NCBI RefSeq assembly: GCF_001544495.1
Contig: NZ_FCNZ02000011.1
Coordinates: 1 to 64,000 of the forward strand
Direction: 5' to 3'
Length of the DNA: 64,000 nt
DNA from: Caballeronia telluris
GTDB lineage: Bacteria; Pseudomonadota; Gammaproteobacteria; Burkholderiales; Burkholderiaceae
Shown: one piece after another, positions 9,227 through 16,506 of the stretch
Layout: the number at the start of each line of letters is the position of its first letter
Position numbering within the stretch: the stretch's first letter is position 1
Program-made: the position numbers and the translations under genes
The notes under the pieces: generated by a model
What the model was told of the DNA's origin: nothing
Database searches by the model: none
The model's input: the letters and a program-made list of their open reading frames with translations, nothing else

Positions 9227-10702
9227 TCATGCAAGCGCGGCGTAATGTTCGATGGCCGCGCGCGCGCCGTCTTGCAAGCGGACGACGGCAGCCTGAAGCG
9301 GACGCCGGAAGTCGTCGCGGCGGGCGAGCCCGGGCGGGAAGACTTCATTGATCGCGAGCATCGCTTCGACGAGTTGCGCCGGCTCGTCGGCGATGCTTGC
9401 CGTCAGCCGCGCGGCCATCGGATCGCTGATTTCGTAGCGTGTGCCGTCGTCGGCGCAGCCGCGCAGGAACACGAGCCACGCGGCGACCGCGAGCGCGAGG
9501 CGTTCGATCGACCGACCCGCGTTCAGGCGCGCTTCGATCGTCGCGAGCAGACGCGGCGGGATCTTCTGACTGCCGTCCATCGCGATCTGCGCCGTGCGGT
9601 GTTTGAGCGCCGCGTTCGCGTAGCGCGCGAGCAGCGCGTCGCGGTATGCGAGCACATCGAAGGAAGGCGGCACGTCGAGCGTCGGCGCGATTTCCTGCGT
9701 CATCATCGCGTGGATCAGCTTCTTCAGCGGCGCATGCGCGATCGCTTCGTCGATAGTGACGAAGCCCGCGAGCATCGACAGATAGGCGAGCGTCGAATGC
9801 GTGCCGTTGAGCATGCGCAGCTTGGCGATCTCGAACGGCATCACGTCGTCGACGAGTTGCGCGCCGGCCGTCTCCCACGCGGGGCGGCCGGCCGGAAAGC
9901 GGTCTCCGATCACCCACTGGCGAAACGGCTCGCACGGGACCGGCGCGGCGTCTTCGACCTTCAACGCATGCGACGCGGCTTCGCGGTCGGCATCGGTGGT
10001 CGAGGGCACGATGCGATCGACCATCGTCGAGGGAAACGCGACGTGAGACTCGATCCAGTCGGCGAGCGCGGCGTCGCGGGCTCGTGCAAAAGATACGACT
10101 GCCTGCTTCAAAGCCGCGCCGTTGTGCGAGAGGTTGTCGCAGGACAGCACGGTGAAGGGCGGCGTGCCAGCGTCGCGTCTTTGCCGGAACGCGGCGGCGA
10201 GGATGCCGGGCACGGTCGAGGGTGCATCCGGATTCGCCAGATCCCGCGTGATGCCTTCGTGCCGAAGGTCCACGTCGCCGGTCGTCGTATCGCGGCAGTA
10301 GCCTTTCTCGGTGACCGTCAGCGAGACGATCCGCACGTTTTCGTCGGCGAGCAGCGCGAAGAGGCGTGCGCGGTCGTGCGGCATTGCGAGCACTTCCTTC
10401 AGCGCGCGAATCACGGTGACGCGCACGCCGTCCGGCCCGCGTTCGACCACGCTGTACAAGCCATCCTGCGCCATGAGTGCGTCGCGTTTGGCGACGTCGC
10501 CTTGCAGCGTCACGCCGCAGATTCCCCACTCGCCGCCCGCCGCGAGCATTGCCTCTTCCGTATAGACGGCTTCGTGCGCGCGATGAAAATTCCCGATCCC
10601 CAGATGCACGATGCCGATCCGCGGTTCGCGCCATTCCGGCGAAAGCGTGTGCGGTTTCAATGAAGCAAGCGCGGCGCGGCAAAGCCTTGATTTTTCGGTC
10701 AT
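9227..10702 (-). CDS. uxuB: Mannitol dehydrogenase family oxidoreductase, probable fructuronate reductase (UxuB-like)
   Basis: A 491-residue polyol/uronate dehydrogenase. The N-terminal Rossmann motif is IVHLGIGNFHRAH (31-43). The catalytic Lys-x4-Asn-x2-His set is K294, N299 and H302 in the segment AKLRMLNGTHSTLAY. The family interconverts ketoses or fructuronate with polyols or D-mannonate using NAD(H). Because it diverges from manD and an idonate-type dehydrogenase gene, D-fructuronate to D-mannonate is the best guess; D-mannitol or D-arabinitol oxidation is the alternative. The ATG at 10702 lacks a strong ribosome site. The divergent promoter region is only 95 bp. Confidence 0.82.
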   Translation of the reverse strand: MTEKSRLCRAALASLKPHTLSPEWREPRIGIVHLGIGNFHRAHEAVYTEEAMLAAGGEWGICGVTLQGDVAKRDALMAQDGLYSVVERGPDGVRVTVIRALKEVLAMPHDRARLFALLADENVRIVSLTVTEKGYCRDTTTGDVDLRHEGITRDLANPDAPSTVPGILAAAFRQRRDAGTPPFTVLSCDNLSHNGAALKQAVVSFARARDAALADWIESHVAFPSTMVDRIVPSTTDADREAASHALKVEDAAPVPCEPFRQWVIGDRFPAGRPAWETAGAQLVDDVMPFEIAKLRMLNGTHSTLAYLSMLAGFVTIDEAIAHAPLKKLIHAMMTQEIAPTLDVPPSFDVLAYRDALLARYANAALKHRTAQIAMDGSQKIPPRLLATIEARLNAGRSIERLALAVAAWLVFLRGCADDGTRYEISDPMAARLTASIADEPAQLVEAMLAINEVFPPGLARRDDFRRPLQAAVVRLQDGARAAIEHYAALA

Positions 10703-10733
10703 TTTCGAACTCGAAGGGCGGGAATACCCGCAG

Positions 10734-10764
10734 TTGACGATTGAATATACTTGTATGGTAGCAT
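10734..10764 (+). promoter_or_regulatory. Candidate promoter and GntR operator of the sugar-acid operon
   Basis: TTGACG (10734-10739) could serve as a -35 box with TAGCAT (10759-10764) as the -10, at a long 19-bp spacing. An imperfect dyad, ATACTTGTATGGTAGCAT (10747-10764, 10 of 18 positions symmetric), overlaps it. FCD-type GntR repressors bind TTGTAT-like dyads, and such a repressor ends this gene cluster. The assignment is by position and symmetry only. Confidence 0.35.
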
Positions 10765-10797
10765 CGGTTCCAACGACTGCCACTCAAGGAAATCCCC

Positions 10798-12006
10798 ATG
10801 AAAATCGTCCGCGCCGATGTGATCGTCACCTGTCCGGGGCGCAACTTCGTCACGCTGAAAGTGGTCACGGACGAGGGCGTCTACGGCATCGGCGACGCCA
10901 CGCTCAATGGTCGCGAACTCGCGGTCGCTTCGTACCTGAAGGATCACGTGTGTCCGCTCTTGATCGGGCGCGATCCGGGACGCATCGAGGACATCTGGCA
11001 GTTTCTTTACAAGGGCGCGTACTGGCGTCGCGGCCCGGTGACGATGAGCGCCATCGCCGCCGTCGACATGGCGCTCTGGGACATTCTCGGCAAGGTGGCG
11101 AATCTGCCGCTGTACCGGCTGCTTGGCGGCGCGTCGCGCGAAGGCGTGATGGTCTACGGCCACGCGACGGGCCGCGACATCCCCGAAGCGCTCGACCGCT
11201 ATGAAGAGCACCTCGAACAAGGCTACAAGGCGATCCGCATCCAGTGCGGCGTGCCGGAGATGCGCTCGGTGTATGGCGTGTCGAAAGGCAGCGGCATGTA
11301 CGAGCCCGCGACGAAAGGCGCGGTGGAAGAGCAGAGCTGGTCGTCGGAAAAGTATCTCGACTTCGTGCCGAAACTCTTCGAAGCCGTGCGCGACAAGTTC
11401 GGTTTCGATTCGCATCTGCTGCATGACGTACATCACCGCCTGACGCCGATCGAAGCGGCGCGGCTCGGCAAATCGGTCGAGCCGTATCGCCTCTTCTGGA
11501 TGGAAGACCCGACGCCCGCCGAGAATCAGGCGGGCTTCCGGCTGATCCGCGAGCATACGGTCACGCCGATCGCGGTCGGCGAAGTGTTCAACAGCATCTG
11601 GGACTGCAAGCAGTTGATCGAAGAACAGTTGATCGACTACATCCGCGCGACGCTCACGCATGCGGGCGGCATCACGCATCTGAAGCGCATCGCCGATTTC
11701 GCTTCGCTCTATCAAGTGCGAACGGGGTGCCACGGGCCGTCGGATCTCTCGCCGGTCTGCATGGGCGCGGCGCTGCACTTCGACCTGTGGGTGCCGAATT
11801 TCGGCGTGCAGGAATACATGGGCTTTCCGAAGGAAGCGCTCGACGTCTTCCCGCATGCGTGGACTTTCGATCGCGGCATGATGCATCCGGGCGAGGCGCC
11901 GGGCCATGGCGTCGATATCGACGAGGAAGCGGCCGCGCGCTATCCGTACGACCCGGCGTATCTGCCGGTCGCGCGGCTGGAAGACGGCACGCTGTGGAAC
12001 TGGTAA
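10798..12006 (+). CDS. manD: D-mannonate dehydratase-subgroup enolase superfamily enzyme
   Basis: A 402-residue enolase-superfamily dehydratase, the same length as Novosphingobium ManD and in the same residue register. Metal ligands are D210, E236 and E262, and catalytic residues are R147, Y159 and H212. The subgroup dehydrates D-mannonate and sometimes D-gluconate to 2-keto-3-deoxygluconate. Residue 314 is Pro (TGCHGPSD). In this subgroup Pro at that site goes with low-activity, sometimes gluconate-active members, and Ala with efficient mannonate dehydratases. It is the first gene of the operon, with AAGGAAATCCCC before the ATG. In E. coli nomenclature this is the RspA family. Confidence 0.92.
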   Translation: MKIVRADVIVTCPGRNFVTLKVVTDEGVYGIGDATLNGRELAVASYLKDHVCPLLIGRDPGRIEDIWQFLYKGAYWRRGPVTMSAIAAVDMALWDILGKVANLPLYRLLGGASREGVMVYGHATGRDIPEALDRYEEHLEQGYKAIRIQCGVPEMRSVYGVSKGSGMYEPATKGAVEEQSWSSEKYLDFVPKLFEAVRDKFGFDSHLLHDVHHRLTPIEAARLGKSVEPYRLFWMEDPTPAENQAGFRLIREHTVTPIAVGEVFNSIWDCKQLIEEQLIDYIRATLTHAGGITHLKRIADFASLYQVRTGCHGPSDLSPVCMGAALHFDLWVPNFGVQEYMGFPKEALDVFPHAWTFDRGMMHPGEAPGHGVDIDEEAAARYPYDPAYLPVARLEDGTLWNW

Positions 12007-12040
12007 GCACTCGCACGTCAAGCATATAAGGAGCATCAAG

Positions 12041-13078
12041 ATGTTTGCAGCCGTTCTTCACGAACCGAAAAAACTTCTCATCGACGAACTCGACGCGCCC
12101 CAGCCGCAGCCGGGACAAGTGCAGATCCGCGTGCGCGCGGGCGGCATCTGCGGGTCGGATCTCTCCTATTACTTCAAGGGCAAGAGCGGCGACTTCGCCG
12201 TGCGCGAGCCGTTCGTGCTCGGCCATGAAGTCGCGGGCGAAGTCGCCGCGCTCGGCGAGGGCGTGAGCGGTCTTGCCGTCGGCCAGCGCGTCGCGGTGAA
12301 TCCGGGACTCAACTGCGGCGTGTGCCGATATTGCGTCAAAGGCATGCCGAACCATTGCCTGAACATGCGCTTCATGGGCAGCGCATCGACGTTTCCGCAC
12401 ATGCAGGGCATGTTCCGACAGTACATCGCCGTGAGCGCGCATCAGTGCGTGCCGGTGCCGGAGGGCCTCGACTTCGCGCAGGCATCGATGGCCGAGCCGC
12501 TCGCCGTCGCCTTGCACGCGCTGCGGCAGGCCGGCACGCTCGTCGGCGCGAAGGTGCTGCTGGTCGGTTGCGGACCGATCGGCTGCATTTTGCTGGCCGT
12601 CGCGAAGCGGGCGGGCGCGCATCGCATCGTCGCGCTCGATCTCGCGGAAAAGGCGCTCCAGATGGCGACGACGCTCGGCGCCGACGAAACCGTACTCGCC
12701 AACGATCAGGCGCGCATCGACCAGTGGGCGCAGCAGCGCGGGACGTTCGATATCGTGCTCGAAGCGTCGGGCAGCACCGCCGGCCTCGACACTGCATTGC
12801 GCGCCGCCCGCGCCGGCGGCACGGTGATCCAGGTCGGCAACCTGCCGGCGGGGCAGTCGCCGGTGGCGGCGAATCTCGTGATGTCGAAGGAGTTGTGCTA
12901 TCGCGGCTCGTTCCGTTTCACTGACGAATACGCCGTCGCCGCCGACGAACTCGGCGCGCACAAGATCGACTTGCGTCCGCTCATGACGCACGCGTTTCCG
13001 CTCGAAGAAGCGAATCGCGCGTTCGAAGTCGCGCAAGACCGCAGCCAGTCGATGAAAGTCCACCTGCATTTCGACTAA
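12041..13078 (+). CDS. Zinc-dependent alcohol dehydrogenase, L-idonate/L-gulonate 5-dehydrogenase-like
   Basis: A 345-residue medium-chain dehydrogenase. Catalytic zinc ligands are C37, H62 and E63 (GICGSD, GHE). Structural zinc ligands are C92, C95, C98 and C106. The NAD(P)-binding motif VLLVGCGPIGCILLAV is in the middle. The segment GICGSDLSYYFKGKSGDF resembles IdnD (L-idonate 5-dehydrogenase) more than RspB. It could oxidise L-gulonate to D-fructuronate or L-idonate to 5-ketogluconate, feeding the UxuB-like and ManD enzymes next door. AAGGAG precedes the ATG, and 34 bases separate it from manD. Confidence 0.82.
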   Translation: MFAAVLHEPKKLLIDELDAPQPQPGQVQIRVRAGGICGSDLSYYFKGKSGDFAVREPFVLGHEVAGEVAALGEGVSGLAVGQRVAVNPGLNCGVCRYCVKGMPNHCLNMRFMGSASTFPHMQGMFRQYIAVSAHQCVPVPEGLDFAQASMAEPLAVALHALRQAGTLVGAKVLLVGCGPIGCILLAVAKRAGAHRIVALDLAEKALQMATTLGADETVLANDQARIDQWAQQRGTFDIVLEASGSTAGLDTALRAARAGGTVIQVGNLPAGQSPVAANLVMSKELCYRGSFRFTDEYAVAADELGAHKIDLRPLMTHAFPLEEANRAFEVAQDRSQSMKVHLHFD

Positions 13079-13127
13079 CCTCTCGCACCAACCGCCCGGA
13101 AAGAAGCGGCGCAACAGGAGACTCACC

Positions 13128-14426
13128 ATGATCAAGAGCCAGCGATGGTTCGTCGTCGGCCTGCTGTTTTTGGCGGGCATCATCAATTACCTCGATCGCG
13201 CCGCGCTTTCGATTGCCGCGCCGCTCATCCAGAAGGACCTGAACTTTTCGCATGCGCAGATGGGCATCGTGTTCAGCAGCTTTTTCGTCGGCTATGCGCT
13301 GTTCAACTTCATCGGCGGCGTGGCCTCGGACAAGTACGGCGCGAAGAAAGTGTTCGGCGGCGCGATGGGCATCTGGTCAATCTTCTGCGGCGCGACCGCG
13401 CTCGCGGGCGGACTCGTCTCGCTGATCGTGCTGCGCGTGCTGTTCGGCATGGGTGAAGGCCCGTTCAGCTCGTCGAACAGCAAGATGGTGAACAACTGGT
13501 TCCCGCGCCGCGAAGTGGCGAGCGCGATCGGCGTCATCAGTTCGGGCACGCCGCTCGGCGGGGCGCTCGCGGGGCCGGTCGTCGGCTATATGGCGATCCA
13601 GTTCGGCTGGCGCTGGGCGTTCGTCGTGATCATGCTGTTCGGGTTCGCGTGGCTCGTGCTGTGGTCGCTCACGACCACCGAACACCCGCAGCAGAACAAG
13701 CGCGTGAAGGCCGCGGAACTCGATCTGATCGTCGCAGGGCAGCAGCAGGCTTCGTCGATGGAACAGGCGCCCGCGGGTCAGAAGACGGGTCTGGGCTTCT
13801 ACCTGAAGCAGCCGATCATCCTCGCCACGGCGTTCGCGTTCTTCGCGTACAACTACGTGCTGTTCTTCTTCCTCTCGTGGTTCCCGACCTATCTGACCGA
13901 GGCGCACCACATGTCGTTGCGCGACATGAGCATCGCGACGGTCATTCCGTGGGTGCTCGGCAGCATTGGGCTGGCGGCGGGCGGTTTCATCACCGATTTC
14001 ATCCTGCGTCTCACCGGCAAGCCGCTGCTCTCGCGACGCATCGTGCTTTCCGTGTGTCTCGGCGCGGCGGCGGTGTGCGTCGGCTTCGCGGGACGCGTCG
14101 CGAGCATGCAGGGCGCGGTCGCGTTGATGTCGGTGTCGATCTTCTTCCTGTATGTGACGGGCTCGGTCTACTGGGCCGTTATCCAGGACACGGTGCGGCG
14201 CGAGAACGTCGGCGGCGTGGGCGGCTTCGTGCACTTGCTTGCCAACCTCGCGGGCATCATCGGACCGGCGGTGACCGGCTTCATCGTGCAGGCGACGAAC
14301 GGTCACTACGGCAGCGCGTTCGTGCTGGCGGGAGCGATCGCGGTGCTGGGCGCGTTGTGTGCGCTGGTGTTCATTCGCGAGCCGCGCACGCTGAAAACGG
14401 CGGCGGGACGCGTGATAGTATCGTGA
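13128..14426 (+). CDS. MFS sugar-acid importer (anion:cation symporter family)
   Basis: A 432-residue, 12-helix transporter of the ExuT/GudP/DgoT type. The opening RWFVVGLLFLAGIINYLDRAALSIAAP contains the NYLDR signature of proton-coupled hexuronate, glucarate and galactonate carriers. The loop motif GGVASDKYGAKKVFGG follows helix 2, and a cytoplasmic loop lies around residues 185-225. The likely substrate is the sugar acid consumed by the two dehydrogenases and ManD in the same cluster. ACAGGAGAC precedes the ATG. Confidence 0.88.
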   Translation: MIKSQRWFVVGLLFLAGIINYLDRAALSIAAPLIQKDLNFSHAQMGIVFSSFFVGYALFNFIGGVASDKYGAKKVFGGAMGIWSIFCGATALAGGLVSLIVLRVLFGMGEGPFSSSNSKMVNNWFPRREVASAIGVISSGTPLGGALAGPVVGYMAIQFGWRWAFVVIMLFGFAWLVLWSLTTTEHPQQNKRVKAAELDLIVAGQQQASSMEQAPAGQKTGLGFYLKQPIILATAFAFFAYNYVLFFFLSWFPTYLTEAHHMSLRDMSIATVIPWVLGSIGLAAGGFITDFILRLTGKPLLSRRIVLSVCLGAAAVCVGFAGRVASMQGAVALMSVSIFFLYVTGSVYWAVIQDTVRRENVGGVGGFVHLLANLAGIIGPAVTGFIVQATNGHYGSAFVLAGAIAVLGALCALVFIREPRTLKTAAGRVIVS

Positions 14427-14451
14427 TAGACCGCGTTCTGAAAGACTGCAC

Positions 14452-15288
14452 ATGACAAGCGTTTCCCCAGCGGTTTCACTCGACAGTGTGGACCCGCCCG
14501 ACACTGTTGCCTCGACAAAACGCGGACGCGCGCGCCGCACACTCGCGACGCAACCGAAGACGCCGCTTCCCGATCTCACGGAGAAGGTGTCGTTCGATTC
14601 GCACGAACCCATCGGCAAGCAGATTTTCCGCGCGCTGCGCCAGGCGATTTTCGCGGGCGAGATGGCGCCGGGCACGCCGCTCTCGGAGAAGGAAGTGTCG
14701 GAGATGTTCAACGTCTCGCGGCAGCCGGTGCGCGAGGCGTTCATCAAGCTCGTCGAGGTAGGCGTGCTGCAGGTGCTGCCGCAGCGCGGCACGTTCGTCA
14801 AGAAGATTTCGCCGCGTCAGGTGCGGGAAGGGCGCTTCATCCGCGAGGCGATCGAGACGGCGGTGGCACGCAAGGCCGCGGTCGCGATCACCGAGGCGCA
14901 GCTCGACGAACTCGCCGCCAACCTGCGTGAGCAAAAGGCGGCGGCGAAGGAAAACGATACCGCCGCGTTCCTCGCGCTCGACGAGCAGTTTCACTTCCTG
15001 ATCGCGCAGTCGATTGATTGCGTGGCGGCGTGGAACACGATTCAGGACATCAAGGCACAGATGGATCGCGTGCGTTATCTGAGCCTTCCCGACGTGTCGC
15101 CGCTCGACCTGTTGATCCGGCAGCATGCGCGGATCGTCAGCGCACTGAAGGCGCACGATCCGTCGCTCGCCGAAGAAGCGATGCGCGCGCATTTGCGCGA
15201 GATTTTGATCTCCCTGCACCCGATCGCAGAACGCAATCCCGACTGGTTCGAAGCCGACGAACCCGAACGCGTGCCGCTCGCCACCTGA
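14452..15288 (+). CDS. GntR family (FCD) transcriptional regulator of the sugar-acid operon
   Basis: A 278-residue regulator with a 45-residue Ser/Thr/Pro-rich N-terminal extension. A winged helix-turn-helix follows at about 50-120 (IGKQIFRALRQAIFAGEM, EKEVSEMFNVSRQPVREAF, VLQVLPQRGTFVKKIS). An all-helical FCD ligand domain comes next, with metal-site-like residues D(x)3H around FLALDEQFHFL. It is the last gene of the cluster, 25 bases after the MFS gene, so it is probably autoregulated. The ligand is likely the imported aldonate or a pathway intermediate. There is no strong ribosome site. Confidence 0.87.
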   Translation: MTSVSPAVSLDSVDPPDTVASTKRGRARRTLATQPKTPLPDLTEKVSFDSHEPIGKQIFRALRQAIFAGEMAPGTPLSEKEVSEMFNVSRQPVREAFIKLVEVGVLQVLPQRGTFVKKISPRQVREGRFIREAIETAVARKAAVAITEAQLDELAANLREQKAAAKENDTAAFLALDEQFHFLIAQSIDCVAAWNTIQDIKAQMDRVRYLSLPDVSPLDLLIRQHARIVSALKAHDPSLAEEAMRAHLREILISLHPIAERNPDWFEADEPERVPLAT

Positions 15289-15330
15289 GCGCTCATCCTC
15301 ATTAAGCCTTGCCTCGACGCCTTGTCTCGA

Positions 15331-15365
15331 CGCCTTGCGGCTTGCGCCGCAAGGCGTTTTGTTTT
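15331..15365 (+). terminator. Rho-independent terminator of the manD-gntR operon
   Basis: The stem CGCCTTGCGGC (15331-15341) and GCCGCAAGGCG (15346-15356) has a 4-nt loop, then TTTTGTTTT. It lies about 40 bases after the regulator's stop. Confidence 0.85.
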
Positions 15366-15484
15366 GCGTAGGCCATTCGGCCGAATTGTTCCATTCCTGC
15401 CGACGCGCGATGCTCGATTCGGCGCCATGACTTGGCATTCCTGATGTTTTTCGTGGCGCGTTCGGGAGTCGCAAAAAAAGCGAC

Positions 15485-15516
15485 TTGCATTCACATACCA
15501 GTTCGAGTATAAATAC
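15485..15516 (+). promoter_or_regulatory. Promoter and putative autoregulatory dyad of the toxin-antitoxin pair
   Basis: TTGCAT (15485-15490), exactly 17 bp, then TATAAA (15508-15513). The dyad GTATAAATAC (15507-15516; GTAT-AA-ATAC) covers the -10 box and abuts the toxin ATG at 15517, a place where an XRE antitoxin could block transcription. The predicted transcript start falls at or next to the ATG. Confidence 0.55.
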
Positions 15517-15894
15517 ATGCAGTCGGATGAAAGGCCGCTCATCTGGGTCGGCAGCAGCAAAAAGGATCTGTGCGCGCTTCCTGCGGAAGTGCGGCAGTTT
15601 TTCGGTCACGCGCTCGACGTCGCGCAGCGCGGCGGGCGTCACCCGTCCGCGAAGACAATGCGCGGCTTCAGCGGCGCGGGCGTGCTGGAACTGGTGGAAG
15701 ACGATGCGGGCGGAACGTATCGCGCGGTCTATACCGTGCGCTACCGCGAGGCTGTGTTCGTGCTGCATTGTTTCCCGAAGAAGAGCAAATGCGGCACGGC
15801 CACGCCTGTCGAAGAAATGGACATCGTCCATGCGCGGCTGAAACTGGCGGAAACTCTGGCGAAGGAGCTAAGAAGTGGGAAAACGTATCATTGA
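15517..15894 (+). CDS. RelE/HigB-like toxin (Gp49-type)
   Basis: A 125-residue protein of the phage-derived Gp49/HigB2 group in the RelE/ParE superfamily. The core pattern is a helix (LCALPAEVRQFFGHALDVAQ), a substrate-facing segment (TMRGFSGAGVLELVEDDAGGTYRAVYTVRY) and the strand AVFVLHCFPKKSKCG. Such toxins are usually ribosome-dependent mRNA endonucleases. It overlaps the antitoxin gene by 20 bp, with the toxin first as in higBA. No Shine-Dalgarno is visible and the -10 box ends three bases before the ATG, so translation may be leaderless or start differently. Confidence 0.82.
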   Translation: MQSDERPLIWVGSSKKDLCALPAEVRQFFGHALDVAQRGGRHPSAKTMRGFSGAGVLELVEDDAGGTYRAVYTVRYREAVFVLHCFPKKSKCGTATPVEEMDIVHARLKLAETLAKELRSGKTYH

Positions 15895-16210
15895 AGGCGT
15901 CGAATTCGAGATCGGTTCGGGCAACGTCTTTGCCGACCTCGGCTTGCCCGACGCGGAAAAACTCAAGATCAAGTCCGGGCTCGTGTTCGAGATCGCCAAG
16001 GCGATCCGGCGTCTCGAACTGACCCAGGAGCAGGCCGCGCGCCGCATGGGTATCGCGCAGCCGAAGGTGTCGGGCCTGCTGCGCGGCGATTTCGCGAATT
16101 TCTCCGAGCGCAAGCTGATGGATTGCCTGACGCGTCTCGGTTACGACATCGAAATATCGGTCAAACCGGCCGCCGCGGAAACCGGACACCTCGTGCTTGC
16201 GGTGGCCTGA
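15875..16210 (+). CDS. XRE family antitoxin (HigA-like)
   Basis: A 111-residue protein with an XRE/Cro helix-turn-helix at about 42-75 (LELTQEQAARRMGIAQPKVSG, then LLRGDFANFSERKLMD) and the ending LGYDIEISVKPA. This is typical of antitoxins partnered with Gp49-like toxins. It should neutralise the upstream toxin and repress the shared promoter. The start is GTG at 15875, with AAGGAGCTAAGAA upstream inside the toxin gene. It converges with the small secreted protein gene, with three bases between the stops. Confidence 0.86.
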   Translation: MGKRIIEGVEFEIGSGNVFADLGLPDAEKLKIKSGLVFEIAKAIRRLELTQEQAARRMGIAQPKVSGLLRGDFANFSERKLMDCLTRLGYDIEISVKPAAAETGHLVLAVA

Positions 16211-16213
16211 ACT

Positions 16214-16438
16214 TCACGGATGGCCGTAAAGCGCCTTGTCCGCTTGTGAGGCGCGGCGATGCTGGCTCGTGTGCTTCTTCCCGGCGTGCGTGCTTTGAGC
16301 CTTTGGATGAGCGGTCGAATGTCGGGCCGGCATCGAAGACTCGCCTTCCGCGAAGTGATAGGTCTCGGCCTGCGCGAGCGTCGAAAACGAAACCAGCGCA
16401 CACCATGCCGGCACGATCAGCCATTTGCCATGACACAT
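16214..16438 (-). CDS. Small His-rich secreted protein, hypothetical
   Basis: A 74-residue protein. Residues 1-24 are a convincing Sec signal peptide (MCHGKWLIVP, AWCALVSFSTLAQA) cut after AQA. The mature part of about 50 residues is hydrophilic and unstructured-looking, with seven His plus many Ser, Thr, Lys and Ala (RHSTAHPK, THAGKKHTSQHRR). The ribosome site AGGAGGAAG stands four bases before the ATG, much better than the neighbours' sites, so the gene is very likely real despite its size. No known family was recognised. The His content suggests metal or polyanion binding, but this is only inference. It sits between an antitoxin and an exporter gene. Confidence 0.72.
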   Translation of the reverse strand: MCHGKWLIVPAWCALVSFSTLAQAETYHFAEGESSMPARHSTAHPKAQSTHAGKKHTSQHRRASQADKALYGHP

Positions 16439-16506
16439 GAACTTCCTCCTGAATTCAGGACCGCAAGCATACACCGGCGCGCCCGCGGGAGAATCGCGCG
16501 CTGGCC

